Assembly (NCBI GenBank): GCA_017304475.1
Contig: JAFKKV010000010.1
Span: forward strand, 62,001-126,000
Length of the DNA: 64,000 nucleotides
Direction: 5' to 3'
Source: Hyphomicrobiales bacterium
Lineage (GTDB): Bacteria; Pseudomonadota; Alphaproteobacteria; Rhizobiales; Phreatobacteraceae
Program-made: the position numbers and the translations under genes
The notes under the pieces: model-generated
Told to the model about the DNA's origin: nothing
What the model saw: only the letters and a program-made list of their open reading frames with translations
Database searches by the model: none
Shown here: positions 35,892 to 43,837 of the stretch, piece after piece
Layout: each line of letters opens with the position of its first letter
Numbering within the stretch: position 1 is the first letter of the stretch

Positions 35892-37120
35892 GGGGCGGCG
35901 GTCTTCATGGTTGGGGCGATCACCGGCTGCGCCGCCCGGCCGAGCGATCCGTCGGGCCCGAGCGCCTCCGGCAAGGCTTCGCCGTCATGGACGATATGGG
36001 CGAACCGGAACGGTCCGCAGGCGATCATATGGAAGTCGTACCGATAGCGCTGCTCGTTGCCCATGACATATTGCCGGTGGACCCTGAGCAGGTTGCCGCG
36101 AAACCGTCCCCAGGTCTCAGGGGACAGCATGCGCGACAGGCGGATCGAATGGCTGACCGGCCGGCTGGCGGTCGCGAGCTTCAACGCGTCGACCGTATTG
36201 CGCTTGTAGAAGCAGATGAAGTCGACATGGCTGTCATATTCCGCCCAGGTGATGGCGGGCTTGTCAGCGACCCGCTTGACCGCCTCGCGAAGCCAGCCGG
36301 CGGCCGGGTGCAGGGCGATCTTCAGGGTGGAGGAACCGACGCCGGCAAGGCCGAGCGGCACCGTGCCTTCGCCGAGATCGGGGTCGCGGGCCAGCGCCAG
36401 CGCCACGCTTTCCACCATCCAGGCAGCCCCCAGGCTATGGGCGATGATCACGACCTCGTCGACGTCGCCGGCCTTGACGCCGGCGGCGATCTCGCTGGCG
36501 AATTCGGCGGCGCGCCGCTCGATCGACGGCCTTGTCCGTCGGATCATGTCGCGGGCGAAGATCCAGTCATTCAGCATGTAGTCGATATGGAAGCGCCGCC
36601 CGGGCACCCGCATCAGCGCCAGGAACAGTCCGATGGCGAGCACCGGCATGGCGATGACCGGATAGGGCCCGCCGAACTCCCCCCACAACCCGGCAAGGCC
36701 GAGCGACAGGGCCGTAAAGACCAGCAGCAGGACGGCGGGGTAGCCGGCGAACAGCGAATAGCGCCAATAGGCGGCGATGTAACGGAAGAATGTGCCGGTG
36801 AGGCACAGGTCCAGCGCCGCGCGGCCGTAAAGCGCCAGGCGCAGCCAGATCGGCCGCGCGACATCCTCGGCGATCACATCGTCCCAGCGCAGCAGGCGGA
36901 CATCCGTCTCGGTGCGCCAATCCGGCCCCTCGAGCGTGACCGGCCAGGAGGCGACCGGCCGGTCGGCATGAACGACCATCGGCCCGACCGCCGCGCGCAA
37001 CGACCACGTCTTCTCGAACCGCCTGATCTCGCGATCGAAGCGGTGGTGATGCGCCGCCGGTTCGAGAGGCTCGTAACCGGTCAGGAGATAGACGCGTCTG
37101 GTGCGGATGGGCTCGGACAT
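35888..37120 (-). CDS. Membrane-anchored lipase-like alpha/beta hydrolase (hypothetical)
   Basis: A 410-residue protein I can only place loosely. Residues 105-170 hold two to three hydrophobic helices (FFRYIAAYWRYSLFAGYPAV onward). A cytoplasmic domain follows with VVIIAHSLGAAWMVE, an alpha/beta-hydrolase nucleophile elbow, and later a conserved His/Asp-rich region (DSHVDFICFYKRN). ATG 37120 is chosen because upstream sequence lacks coding character. It is first in a four-gene minus-strand run with the ICMT-like and two lipoprotein hydrolase genes, and overlaps the ICMT-like gene by 4 bp. Confidence 0.72.
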   Translation of the reverse strand: MSEPIRTRRVYLLTGYEPLEPAAHHHRFDREIRRFEKTWSLRAAVGPMVVHADRPVASWPVTLEGPDWRTETDVRLLRWDDVIAEDVARPIWLRLALYGRAALDLCLTGTFFRYIAAYWRYSLFAGYPAVLLLVFTALSLGLAGLWGEFGGPYPVIAMPVLAIGLFLALMRVPGRRFHIDYMLNDWIFARDMIRRTRPSIERRAAEFASEIAAGVKAGDVDEVVIIAHSLGAAWMVESVALALARDPDLGEGTVPLGLAGVGSSTLKIALHPAAGWLREAVKRVADKPAITWAEYDSHVDFICFYKRNTVDALKLATASRPVSHSIRLSRMLSPETWGRFRGNLLRVHRQYVMGNEQRYRYDFHMIACGPFRFAHIVHDGEALPEALGPDGSLGRAAQPVIAPTMKTAAP

Positions 37121-37274
37121 GGACCAATGGCGCGTTGCGGAAGGCCCCTGATCGCATGGCAGGCCGCGAATGGCCAGCCGGCCGGGCCAAGACCTTGGGG
37201 AAACCGGGCGGGTCGCCGGCGCGATCGCGCGCGATCCGGCTGACGGGGGGCCTCGCCCTTCGAGCCTCACGCCA

Positions 37275-37304
37275 TTGACATCGCGGCCGAACCGGGCTCC
37301 TTAT
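37275..37304 (+). promoter_or_regulatory. Putative promoter of the leader/prephenate dehydrogenase transcript
   Basis: A perfect TTGACA (37275-37280) is followed 18 bp later by CTTATC (37299-37304), a weak -10. Initiation about 7 nt further would be at the A of the ATG at 37311, making the leader ORF leaderless. Confidence 0.4.
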
Positions 37305-37310
37305 CCCGCC

Positions 37311-37361
37311 ATGATGACCACCTCGCCCAGCGCCGGACTGTATTACGCGCCGCTCACTTAG
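37311..37361 (+). CDS. Putative leader peptide with tandem tyrosine codons
   Basis: A 16-codon ORF, MMTTSPSAGLYYAPLT, ends in TAG just where a hairpin begins. It carries adjacent TAT-TAC tyrosine codons and sits 95 bp upstream of a gene of tyrosine synthesis. No Shine-Dalgarno is visible, but the promoter position would make it leaderless, as described for the trp leader peptide of Sinorhizobium. The ORF could be a chance open frame; support comes from codon content, position and the hairpins that follow. Confidence 0.4.
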   Translation: MMTTSPSAGLYYAPLT

Positions 37362-37410
37362 CGGCCGGGGGCATCATCATCCTTCAACCGCTGCGTCGTC
37401 AGCGGTTGAA
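37349..37410 (+). promoter_or_regulatory. Attenuator-like pair of hairpins
   Basis: Hairpin 1 is GCCGCT-CACTT-AGCGGC (37349-37365), overlapping the end of the leader ORF. Hairpin 2 is TTCAACCGCTG-CGTCGT-CAGCGGTTGAA (37383-37410), an 11-bp perfect stem. The 3' arm of hairpin 1 (AGCGG, 37360-37364) can instead pair with CCGCT (37388-37392) in the 5' arm of hairpin 2, so 1:2 plus 3:4 pairing and 2:3 pairing exclude each other. No T run follows hairpin 2, so termination would have to be Rho-dependent, or the control acts on translation. Confidence 0.45.
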
Positions 37411-37456
37411 TCCGGCAGGATACCGTCGATCTCGCAGCCCCAGCAGAGATCAGACC

Positions 37457-38311
37457 GTGTCGGACGACAACGATAGCACCTCCCGCCCCTTCATCGGCAT
37501 TATCGGCTTCGGCGCCTTCGGGCGCCTGATGGCCCAGCATCTGCGGCCCCATTTCCGGCTATGCGCCCATGATCCGGCCTTCCCGCCCGGACCGGCCGCC
37601 GGAATGGACGATGTCATGCTCACCAGCCTGGCGGCCACCGCGCATTGCCCGGTCGTCGTCCTGGCGACACCGGTCAGCCGGCTTGCCGAAACGGTCAGGG
37701 CGATCAGCCCGCATCTGCGCGCGGGGACGCTGGTGCTCGATGTCGGATCGGTCAAGGCCATTCCCGCCGAGATCATGCGGTGTGGCCTGCCCGACCAGGT
37801 CGAGATCGTCGCCACCCACCCGCTGTTCGGGCCGCAGAGCGCCCGGGACGGCATTGCCGGGCTGAAAATCGCTGTCTGTCCGATCCGCGGCCGCCGCGGC
37901 CGGCGCGTCGCGGCCTTCCTGCGCAAGGTGCTGCGCCTCGACGTCATCGTGACGACACCGGAAGCCCATGACCGCGAAGCCGCCACGGTCCAGGGCCTGA
38001 CCCATCTGATCGCCAAGGTGCTGGTCCAGATGGAGCCGCTGCCGACGCGCATGACCACCAGAAGCTTCGACCTGCTGATGCAGGCGGTGAACATGGTTCG
38101 CCACGATGCGCCGGAAGTGTTTCAGGCGATCGAACGCTCCAATCCCTATACCGGCGAAGTCCGCCGGCGCTTCTTCGACCTCGCCTCTGCGCTCGACGCC
38201 GCGCTTTCCGATACGTCATCCGGGTCCGGGAGGCCGCGGCTGGCCGATCGGCCCATGCGTTCCGGGCCCGGCCGCGCCGGATCGCCCGCCGGCCATGGAC
38301 TCGCGCGATGA
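37457..38311 (+). CDS. Prephenate/arogenate dehydrogenase family protein
   Basis: A 284-residue NAD(P)-dependent dehydrogenase of tyrosine synthesis. The Rossmann start is FIGIIGFGAFGRLMAQHL. The catalytic-domain motifs VLDVGSVKAIPAEIM and VATHPLFGPQSARDG (catalytic His of the TyrA family) follow, then helices with QGLTHLIAKVL. The form resembles arogenate-type enzymes, lacking chorismate mutase and ACT domains. The last 35 residues are Pro/Arg/Gly-rich and disordered. The start is taken as GTG 37457. The upstream leader ORF and hairpins may regulate it. Confidence 0.87.
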   Translation: MSDDNDSTSRPFIGIIGFGAFGRLMAQHLRPHFRLCAHDPAFPPGPAAGMDDVMLTSLAATAHCPVVVLATPVSRLAETVRAISPHLRAGTLVLDVGSVKAIPAEIMRCGLPDQVEIVATHPLFGPQSARDGIAGLKIAVCPIRGRRGRRVAAFLRKVLRLDVIVTTPEAHDREAATVQGLTHLIAKVLVQMEPLPTRMTTRSFDLLMQAVNMVRHDAPEVFQAIERSNPYTGEVRRRFFDLASALDAALSDTSSGSGRPRLADRPMRSGPGRAGSPAGHGLAR

Positions 38312-38396
38312 CCGGGCCTGTTCAGATCCGCCGGGCCATGGCTATGCTTGCGACGATCGGCCGCGTTTCGAAGGCCGGCCAGGGGGATGTGCACCA

Positions 38397-39353
38397 ATGA
38401 AGCGCTTCGTTGCCATGTTGATCGGCTTGCTCGCGGGCGCCGTCGCCGCCCATGCCCAGGACGCTTATCCGGTCAGGCCGATCACCATGATCGTGCCCTT
38501 CGCCGCCGGAGGCACGTCGGACGTCATCGCCCGCGTGGTGGCCGAGGAGATGAGCCGGGTGCTCGGACAACGGATCGTCACCGAGAATGCCGGCGGCGCC
38601 GGAGGCACCCTGGCGCTCGCCCGCGCCGCCCGTGCCGAGCCCGACGGCTATACCATCGCCATTGGCAATACCGGCACCAATGCCGCTGCCTACACCATCT
38701 ATCCCGAGCTCAAATATACGCCCGATGCCTTCGCGCCGATCGGCCTGGTGGCCAAGACCTCGCCGCTGCTGGCGATCAAGAAGGCCCATCCGGCGCAGAC
38801 GCTCGCCGAATTCATCGCCTATGCCCGGGCCAATCCCGGCCGCGCGACCCTCGGCCATGCCGGGGTCGGTTCGTCCAACTACCTGATCTGCCGCAGTTTC
38901 GTCCACGCCGCCAAGATCGAGGTGACGCTGGTCAGCTATCGCGGCGCGGCGCTGGCCCTCTATGACCTGATCGCCGGCCAGATCGACGGCGTCTGCGACG
39001 CGGCGACCTCGCTCGCCCCCAATGTCCAGTCCGGCGAGGTCCGGGCGCTGGCGGTGGCGGCGCCGGCCAGGCTCGCCAGCCTGCCCGACGTGCCGACCTC
39101 GGCGGAAGCCGGCCTGCCCGACTTTCAGGCCCAGGGCTGGAACGCCCTGTTCGCGCCCAAAGGCACGCCCGAGGCGGTCATCCAGCGGCTGAACGCGGCC
39201 ATCCGCGAAGCGGTCGCGAGCGAGGCCCTGCGGAAACGCTTCGCCGAGCTGGCCTCGACGACGCCCGGCCCGGATGAGCTTTCCCCCGGCTTCGTGGCGC
39301 AACTGGTCCCGGCCGAGATCGCCAAATACCGGCAATTGCTGGCGACACCTTGA
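38397..39353 (+). CDS. Bug/TctC-family tripartite tricarboxylate transporter substrate-binding protein
   Basis: A 318-residue periplasmic binding protein with signal peptide MKRFVAMLIGLLAGAVAAHA. The Bug signature is intact: YPVRPITMIVPFAAGGTSDVIAR, then VENAGGAGG, GNTGTNAAA and LFAPKGTPEAVIQRLNAA near the C-terminus. Ligands of this family are carboxylates or aromatic acids. No TctA or TctB gene is adjacent. ATG 38397 has AGGGGG about 10 nt upstream. It is one of two such proteins in the window (the other at 50743-51762). Confidence 0.92.
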   Translation: MKRFVAMLIGLLAGAVAAHAQDAYPVRPITMIVPFAAGGTSDVIARVVAEEMSRVLGQRIVTENAGGAGGTLALARAARAEPDGYTIAIGNTGTNAAAYTIYPELKYTPDAFAPIGLVAKTSPLLAIKKAHPAQTLAEFIAYARANPGRATLGHAGVGSSNYLICRSFVHAAKIEVTLVSYRGAALALYDLIAGQIDGVCDAATSLAPNVQSGEVRALAVAAPARLASLPDVPTSAEAGLPDFQAQGWNALFAPKGTPEAVIQRLNAAIREAVASEALRKRFAELASTTPGPDELSPGFVAQLVPAEIAKYRQLLATP

Positions 39354-39415
39354 GCGATCGCAGCCTCGCGCGCCTCTAGAGTCTGATCGCCTCGAATTGA
39401 GGCGCACGGCACCAC

Positions 39416-39470
39416 GGTCAGCCGTCCTTCGAGGCTCGCTTCGCTCGCACCTCAGGATGAGGAGGGTGGG
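39416..39470 (+). repeat. Left arm of a 55-bp inverted repeat
   Basis: The arm reads GGTCAGCCGTCCTTCGAGG and continues with CTCGCTTCGCTCGCACCTC and AGGATGAGGAGGGTGGG. The inverted right arm is at 39541-39595 with only a few mismatches, across a 70-bp spacer. It contains a small internal hairpin, CCTCA-GGA-TGAGG. A separate CGCCTC-GAATT-GAGGCG hairpin lies just before it (39389-39405). Confidence 0.85.
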
Positions 39471-39540
39471 GGCTTGCATAAAGGGCGGTGCAAAATGCAC
39501 TCATCCGTTCAAGCTTCATGAGCAGCATCAATGCCATACA

Positions 39541-39595
39541 CCCACACCCCTCATCCTGAGGTGCGAGCGAAGCGAGCCTCGAAGGACGGCCGACC
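39541..39595 (-). repeat. Right arm of a 55-bp inverted repeat
   Basis: On the minus strand this reads GGTCGGCCGTCCTTCGAGG, then CTCGCTTCGCTCGCACCTC, then AGGATGAGGGGTGTGGG. The core is identical to the left arm; differences are confined to the ends. The whole 180-bp structure lies between the convergent TctC-type gene and the membrane-protein gene. Confidence 0.85.
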
Positions 39596-39629
39596 GAACT
39601 GCAGCGCTTCGATCTGACACGATCACGCT

Positions 39630-39962
39630 CTAGCGCACCTGGGCCAGCTCCGCCTTGGCCCAAGCGCAGAACCAGATGACGGCGAGGTCGATCACCACGA
39701 AAATGACGATCCAGAAGGTCAGCTCCTGCTGCTTCTGGACGACGCTGGCGACCGCCATGAAACCGCCGATCGCGGTGATCGCCTGGGTGGTGATCAAGGC
39801 GCGCCGGCCGCCGAAGGCGACCGCCAGTGCCAGGACGAGATAGACGGCGCCGAACAGGACGGTCACCATGACGGGCAGTGTCGGTGGCGTCAGCACGAAC
39901 TGGTAGAGATGCAAGGCTCCGGTGACCAGGAGCAGCGCCGCGGCAATGAGCTTGGCGATCAT
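39630..39962 (-). CDS. Small integral membrane protein, hypothetical
   Basis: A 110-residue protein with four hydrophobic helices (about residues 5-22, 30-50, 56-76 and 82-102) and few charged residues. I do not recognise a family. It overlaps the stop of the sulfatase gene by 4 bp (ATGA), so it is the second gene of that operon and may help localise or support it. Its stop is close to the long inverted repeat. Confidence 0.7.
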   Translation of the reverse strand: MIAKLIAAALLLVTGALHLYQFVLTPPTLPVMVTVLFGAVYLVLALAVAFGGRRALITTQAITAIGGFMAVASVVQKQQELTFWIVIFVVIDLAVIWFCAWAKAELAQVR

Positions 39963-41791
39963 GCCGGCGTCCCGAACAGCTTGTTGAGCCGATACCAGTT
40001 GGTCGGGCCGGTATGTTCACGCCCGTCGTCGACGCCCACTTCGCGCGCGACCAGCGCATTGGTCATGGCATTGAGCCGCATGATCACCTCTTGGTGGCGC
40101 TCCGGATCGAGCGCCAGGTTGGTCAGTTCGTTCGGGTCGGCCAGCGTATCGTAGAGTTCGAGCTGGTTCAGCCGCTTCAAGGTCTCGAAATCCTCCGGCA
40201 CGTGGTGCTGCGAGGGCTTGAAATAGCGGGCGAATTTGTAGCGCCCGTCGAACACCCCGCGGAACAGGCCGGGATTGTTCAGGCTCGGGAAAAACATGCC
40301 GGTCGCCAGGGCGTTGCGGATCAGGAACAGCTTGTCGATGGGCGACTGTCTTTCGATCGCCTTCTCGGTGAAGACCGGATCCCAGTAATGCGACACGCCG
40401 TAATCGTAGAGAATGCCGAGCCGGTCGCGCTCGGTGCGGGCCGACGGGCTGGCCGCCGTCGCGGCGACATCCACCCCCTTGAGATAGGGATAGAGCTCCT
40501 CGCGCCGCGTGCGCTCGACGCCGGCCCAGGACAGAAGCGTCGGAATGACGTCGACCGGCGAGGCCAAGGCCGCCGTGGTGAAGCCGCCGCGCACATCCGG
40601 ATGGCGAATGATCAGGGGAACCCGGACGTTCTCCTTGAACATGTGCGGGCCCTTCTGGCGCAGGCGCTGGGCGCCCGCCATCTCGCCGTGATCGGAGCCG
40701 TAGACGACGATGGTGTTGCGGTCGAGGCCAAGGGCTGCGAGCTGCTTCAGCACCGTCATCGCATTGCGGTCGACGTCGCGGATGCAGTTGAAATAATAGC
40801 TCTGATAGCGCCGGAACAAGCCTTCATCGGCCGGGTCCATGCGGCCGTAGATCATGTCGCAGAAATCGGCATAGGACTGCTGCGACCAGTTTCGCCTGGC
40901 GATGTCGGCCTTGTAATAGCTTTCCGGCATGGGCAGGTCCCAGGCCTTGTCATAGACCCCGCCGATCGGCGGCGGCGCGATAGGCGCGAGCAGGTTCGGG
41001 TCCTTGCGCGAGCGGACCTGGGCCTCGCCCGACGAGAAATACATCACGTCGTGCGGATTGACGAAATTGACGGCGAGCATCCAGGGCTTGCCCTCGTCGG
41101 CCAGGGCCTTGCCCTTGTCGGCGAGCCAGAGCGCGGCATCCGCCGCGATCTGCGCGTCGAAGCGAAAGCCGGTCCAGGTCGCGCCATGCGGATCGCCGTC
41201 GATATTGTAGTCGGCGAAACCGAAGGGTTCGAGTGCGGCCGAAGTATTGGGAAACGGCCCATAACCCAGGTTGAAGTCGCCGGTCATGTGGCTCAGGTGC
41301 CACTTGCCCTTGTAGGCCGTGTAATAGCCCTGGGCGCGCATCAGATGGCCCATGCTCGGCACGCCCCAGCGGATCTCCGGAAAAGGCGGCGCACCGTGGT
41401 TGACCGTCATGCCGGTATGCTGGGTGTGCTGGCCGAAATAGAGCGTCGAGCGGCTGGGCGAGCAAGGCGTCGTGTGAATGTTGTAATTGAGATAGCCGAC
41501 GCCCTGTTCGAGCAGCATCTCATGCGCCGCGAGCCCCAGGCCCGAGGGCAGATCGGTCCAGTGGCGCTCCTGATCGCTCAGGATGAACAGGATATTGGGC
41601 CGGCGCGCCGCCGGGTTGGCAACCCCTGATGGCACTGGCGGCGCCTCTTTCGGGCGCGCCAGGCGGCGGGCGGCCAGGCCGGCGACGACGGCGGCCGCGG
41701 CGCCGCCAAGGGCGACGTTCCGGCGGTTGAGAAAGGGAATGCGCGCCATTTCGCCAAAAGCCCTCGGTCCGCTGCCTATGCGTGTGATCAT
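39959..41791 (-). CDS. Sulfatase (arylsulfatase-like), predicted exported
   Basis: A 610-residue type I sulfatase/phosphonate monoester hydrolase. The maturation motif is C110-S-P-S-R in TTPCSPSRS, where the cysteine becomes formylglycine. Metal ligands appear in ILFILSDQER, and VYGSDHGEMAGA supplies later ligands. The N-terminus has a twin-arginine-like NRRNVALGG signal followed by an Ala-rich hydrophobic stretch. The start could be ATG 41791 (used) or ATG 41749 fourteen codons later. Together with the organosulfur cluster at 48-58 kb this adds to sulfur scavenging, but the substrate is unknown. Confidence 0.9.
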   Translation of the reverse strand: MITRIGSGPRAFGEMARIPFLNRRNVALGGAAAAVVAGLAARRLARPKEAPPVPSGVANPAARRPNILFILSDQERHWTDLPSGLGLAAHEMLLEQGVGYLNYNIHTTPCSPSRSTLYFGQHTQHTGMTVNHGAPPFPEIRWGVPSMGHLMRAQGYYTAYKGKWHLSHMTGDFNLGYGPFPNTSAALEPFGFADYNIDGDPHGATWTGFRFDAQIAADAALWLADKGKALADEGKPWMLAVNFVNPHDVMYFSSGEAQVRSRKDPNLLAPIAPPPIGGVYDKAWDLPMPESYYKADIARRNWSQQSYADFCDMIYGRMDPADEGLFRRYQSYYFNCIRDVDRNAMTVLKQLAALGLDRNTIVVYGSDHGEMAGAQRLRQKGPHMFKENVRVPLIIRHPDVRGGFTTAALASPVDVIPTLLSWAGVERTRREELYPYLKGVDVAATAASPSARTERDRLGILYDYGVSHYWDPVFTEKAIERQSPIDKLFLIRNALATGMFFPSLNNPGLFRGVFDGRYKFARYFKPSQHHVPEDFETLKRLNQLELYDTLADPNELTNLALDPERHQEVIMRLNAMTNALVAREVGVDDGREHTGPTNWYRLNKLFGTPA

Positions 41792-41987
41792 GTCTCCGGG
41801 ATGCGGCCGGAGGCAATGTCGGGCAAGCTACGGGGGTGCGATGGATCGCTGGCTTCGGGCAGCGATCCGTCCGGCGCCGGCGGAACGATCCGCCACATGG
41901 CCGGTTGACCATTCGGGGGCGGAGGTGGATCCTGCCATGGATCGCCGTCCCGGGCCGGAATCGGGGCGACGGCAAAGGTTACCCGTG

Positions 41988-42278
41988 ATGAACCAGGACG
42001 TTGGATCGCCATCCGACAAGCCGAGGGGCCCGAGCTGGCAGACCTGGGCGGATGCCACGCGGCCCGCCGACCATCCACCGCCGGCCGGCTTCAACAAGTG
42101 GGACGAACGCGTCCGCGACCGCCAGAACATCGCCGCCGCGATCGTCGTCGTCCTCGTCGGCCTGACCACCTGGTATGTGCTCGACCAGCTTCATACCTCG
42201 TCGCGGATCCTCGCCTGCATGGAGGCCGGTCACCGCAACTGCGTGCCGCTCGACCTCGGCCGGCCGGCCGGCCGGTAA
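41988..42278 (+). CDS. Small membrane protein, hypothetical
   Basis: A 96-residue protein: a soluble Pro-rich N-terminus, then WDERVRDRQNIAAAIVVVLVG and a single TM helix (about residues 47-66), and a short tail with two cysteines (ILACMEAGHRNCVP). Similar short proteins occur in Hyphomicrobiales, though I know no function. ATG 41988 has AAAGG at about 41974. It is divergent from the sulfatase and converges on the TTC38-like gene with a 30-bp gap. Confidence 0.7.
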   Translation: MNQDVGSPSDKPRGPSWQTWADATRPADHPPPAGFNKWDERVRDRQNIAAAIVVVLVGLTTWYVLDQLHTSSRILACMEAGHRNCVPLDLGRPAGR

Positions 42279-42308
42279 GTCCCGGCCCGGACTGCTGGTG
42301 GCCTTGCA

Positions 42309-43700
42309 TCAGGCGACGCAGAGCGCGGGCTGCGATGCGCCGAGTGCGGTCTCGAGATGCGCCGCGGCCAGCTGCCCGAAGCGGTCGTCCCGCTGCAGCC
42401 TTTGGCGGGCCGCCAGGATCACCCGCACCGCCTGATCGTCGCCGTGATCGGCCGAGATCAGTGCCAGCGAGCGCAGGAAGACATCGCGCTGGGCATTGCT
42501 GCCGCCGATCCCGGGAAGACTCCGCACCAGGCGCGGAAGATCGGCCCGCGCCGCGCCGCCGAGCCCGAGCAGCACCTGGGCGAGATCGGCGCCGACCGCG
42601 GCCGCCACGCGCGACTGGTCGCCAGGGACTGTACCACCATGAACCGCGCCACCATGGGCCTTGCCACCGTGAACCGCGCCGGCACGGCTCCTGAGTGCCA
42701 GCGCCACATCACGCGCGCTCGACAGATCACCGGCCGCCAGCAGCGCCAGCAGATAATGCAGCGAAGCGAAAACCAGTGTCGTGTCGCGGCGGTGCCGGCG
42801 GGCGATATCGGCAAGCTCGCGCCAGCGGTCGCCGCCATCGACGCCCTCCTGGCGCAGCCGCCAGAGAAACGAAACCGCATTGGCGGTGTCGCGGAACTCC
42901 TCGCTGGCGGTGGGCCGGATCTCGCGGTCATAGAGTTCGAGAGCGGCGTCGAGGCGGCCGGCCTCGAGATGAAACAGGCCGAGGTGCCAGGCGACGTGGA
43001 AGGCGAAATTGCTGCAGCCCGACCAGGTCGCGCGGCAGGATTCCAGCCAGGTGACCCCGTCGCCGAGGCGGCCCGACATCTCATGGACATGCGAGACCGC
43101 GTGAATGCCCCAGGCATCGTCCGGCTCGATCTCCACCGCCCGGCGGCCGAGCCGTTCGGCGGTCGCATAATCGCCGGTCTCCTCGATCGCGAAGGCATGA
43201 CAGCCCAGGACGAAGCCGAAACCGGGCGTCGCGGCGCTCCAGCGCCGTTCGAACCGGGTCGAAGCGGCGAGCATGCCGGTCCGGTCGCCGCTCATGAACC
43301 GCAGTGCATGGGAAAGCTTGAAAGCCAGAAGGTCACGCGGGCTGTCGTCGAGATGGGTTTCGAGCCGGTCCGCCGCCGCGCGATAGCCGCCGCGCACCGC
43401 ATGGCCGAGCGCTTCCACCAGCGCCCTCTCGCCGCTCGTACCACCGCGCAACGCGGAGGCCGCGCGGGCCCGGGCGAGCGCTTCCGCGGCACTCACCGCG
43501 TGGCTGTGGCGCGCCAGCATGACCGCCGAAAAGCCGCGCAGGGCATGAGCCGCGATCATGTCGGGATCGGCGGCCAGCGCGTCGGCCAGCGCCGTCGCGG
43601 CTTCGGGCCGATGCGCCGCGACCGCCCGCACCGCGCCTTCGAAACACGCGACTGCGGCTTTGTCGGCGGTATGGGCGCCCTGGTAACGATCGACGATCAT
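42309..43700 (-). CDS. Tetratricopeptide-repeat protein 38 (TTC38)-like
   Basis: A 463-residue all-helical protein. The conserved TTC38 block is DDAWGIHAVSHVHEMSGRL, followed by FHVAWHLGLFHLEAGR and ELYDREIRP. TTC38-like proteins occur in bacteria and animals with no settled role. Residues 330-355 are a low-complexity Gly/His/Ala insert (AVHGGKAHGGAVHGG) with a three-fold internal repeat. ATG 43700 has GGGAGC upstream; the longer open frame extends into another gene's leader. The AmpR-like regulator gene lies directly upstream on the same strand. Confidence 0.75.
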   Translation of the reverse strand: MIVDRYQGAHTADKAAVACFEGAVRAVAAHRPEAATALADALAADPDMIAAHALRGFSAVMLARHSHAVSAAEALARARAASALRGGTSGERALVEALGHAVRGGYRAAADRLETHLDDSPRDLLAFKLSHALRFMSGDRTGMLAASTRFERRWSAATPGFGFVLGCHAFAIEETGDYATAERLGRRAVEIEPDDAWGIHAVSHVHEMSGRLGDGVTWLESCRATWSGCSNFAFHVAWHLGLFHLEAGRLDAALELYDREIRPTASEEFRDTANAVSFLWRLRQEGVDGGDRWRELADIARRHRRDTTLVFASLHYLLALLAAGDLSSARDVALALRSRAGAVHGGKAHGGAVHGGTVPGDQSRVAAAVGADLAQVLLGLGGAARADLPRLVRSLPGIGGSNAQRDVFLRSLALISADHGDDQAVRVILAARQRLQRDDRFGQLAAAHLETALGASQPALCVA

Positions 43701-43837
43701 GCGCTGCTCCCGCTGTCGGATCGGCCGGTCGGCGGGTCTCGAGGCTCCGCGCCGGCTCATTCCCTGTTCGCGGCAGCAATGCCGGGCGTTACCGGCATCA
43801 CGCAGTCGTGTGGCCGGGCGCAGCCGGCCGCGGAGCG

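Noticed and set aside
40013..41629. 538-codon plus-strand frame opposite the sulfatase
   Set aside because: The sulfatase has CSPSR and metal motifs; the opposite frame has none.
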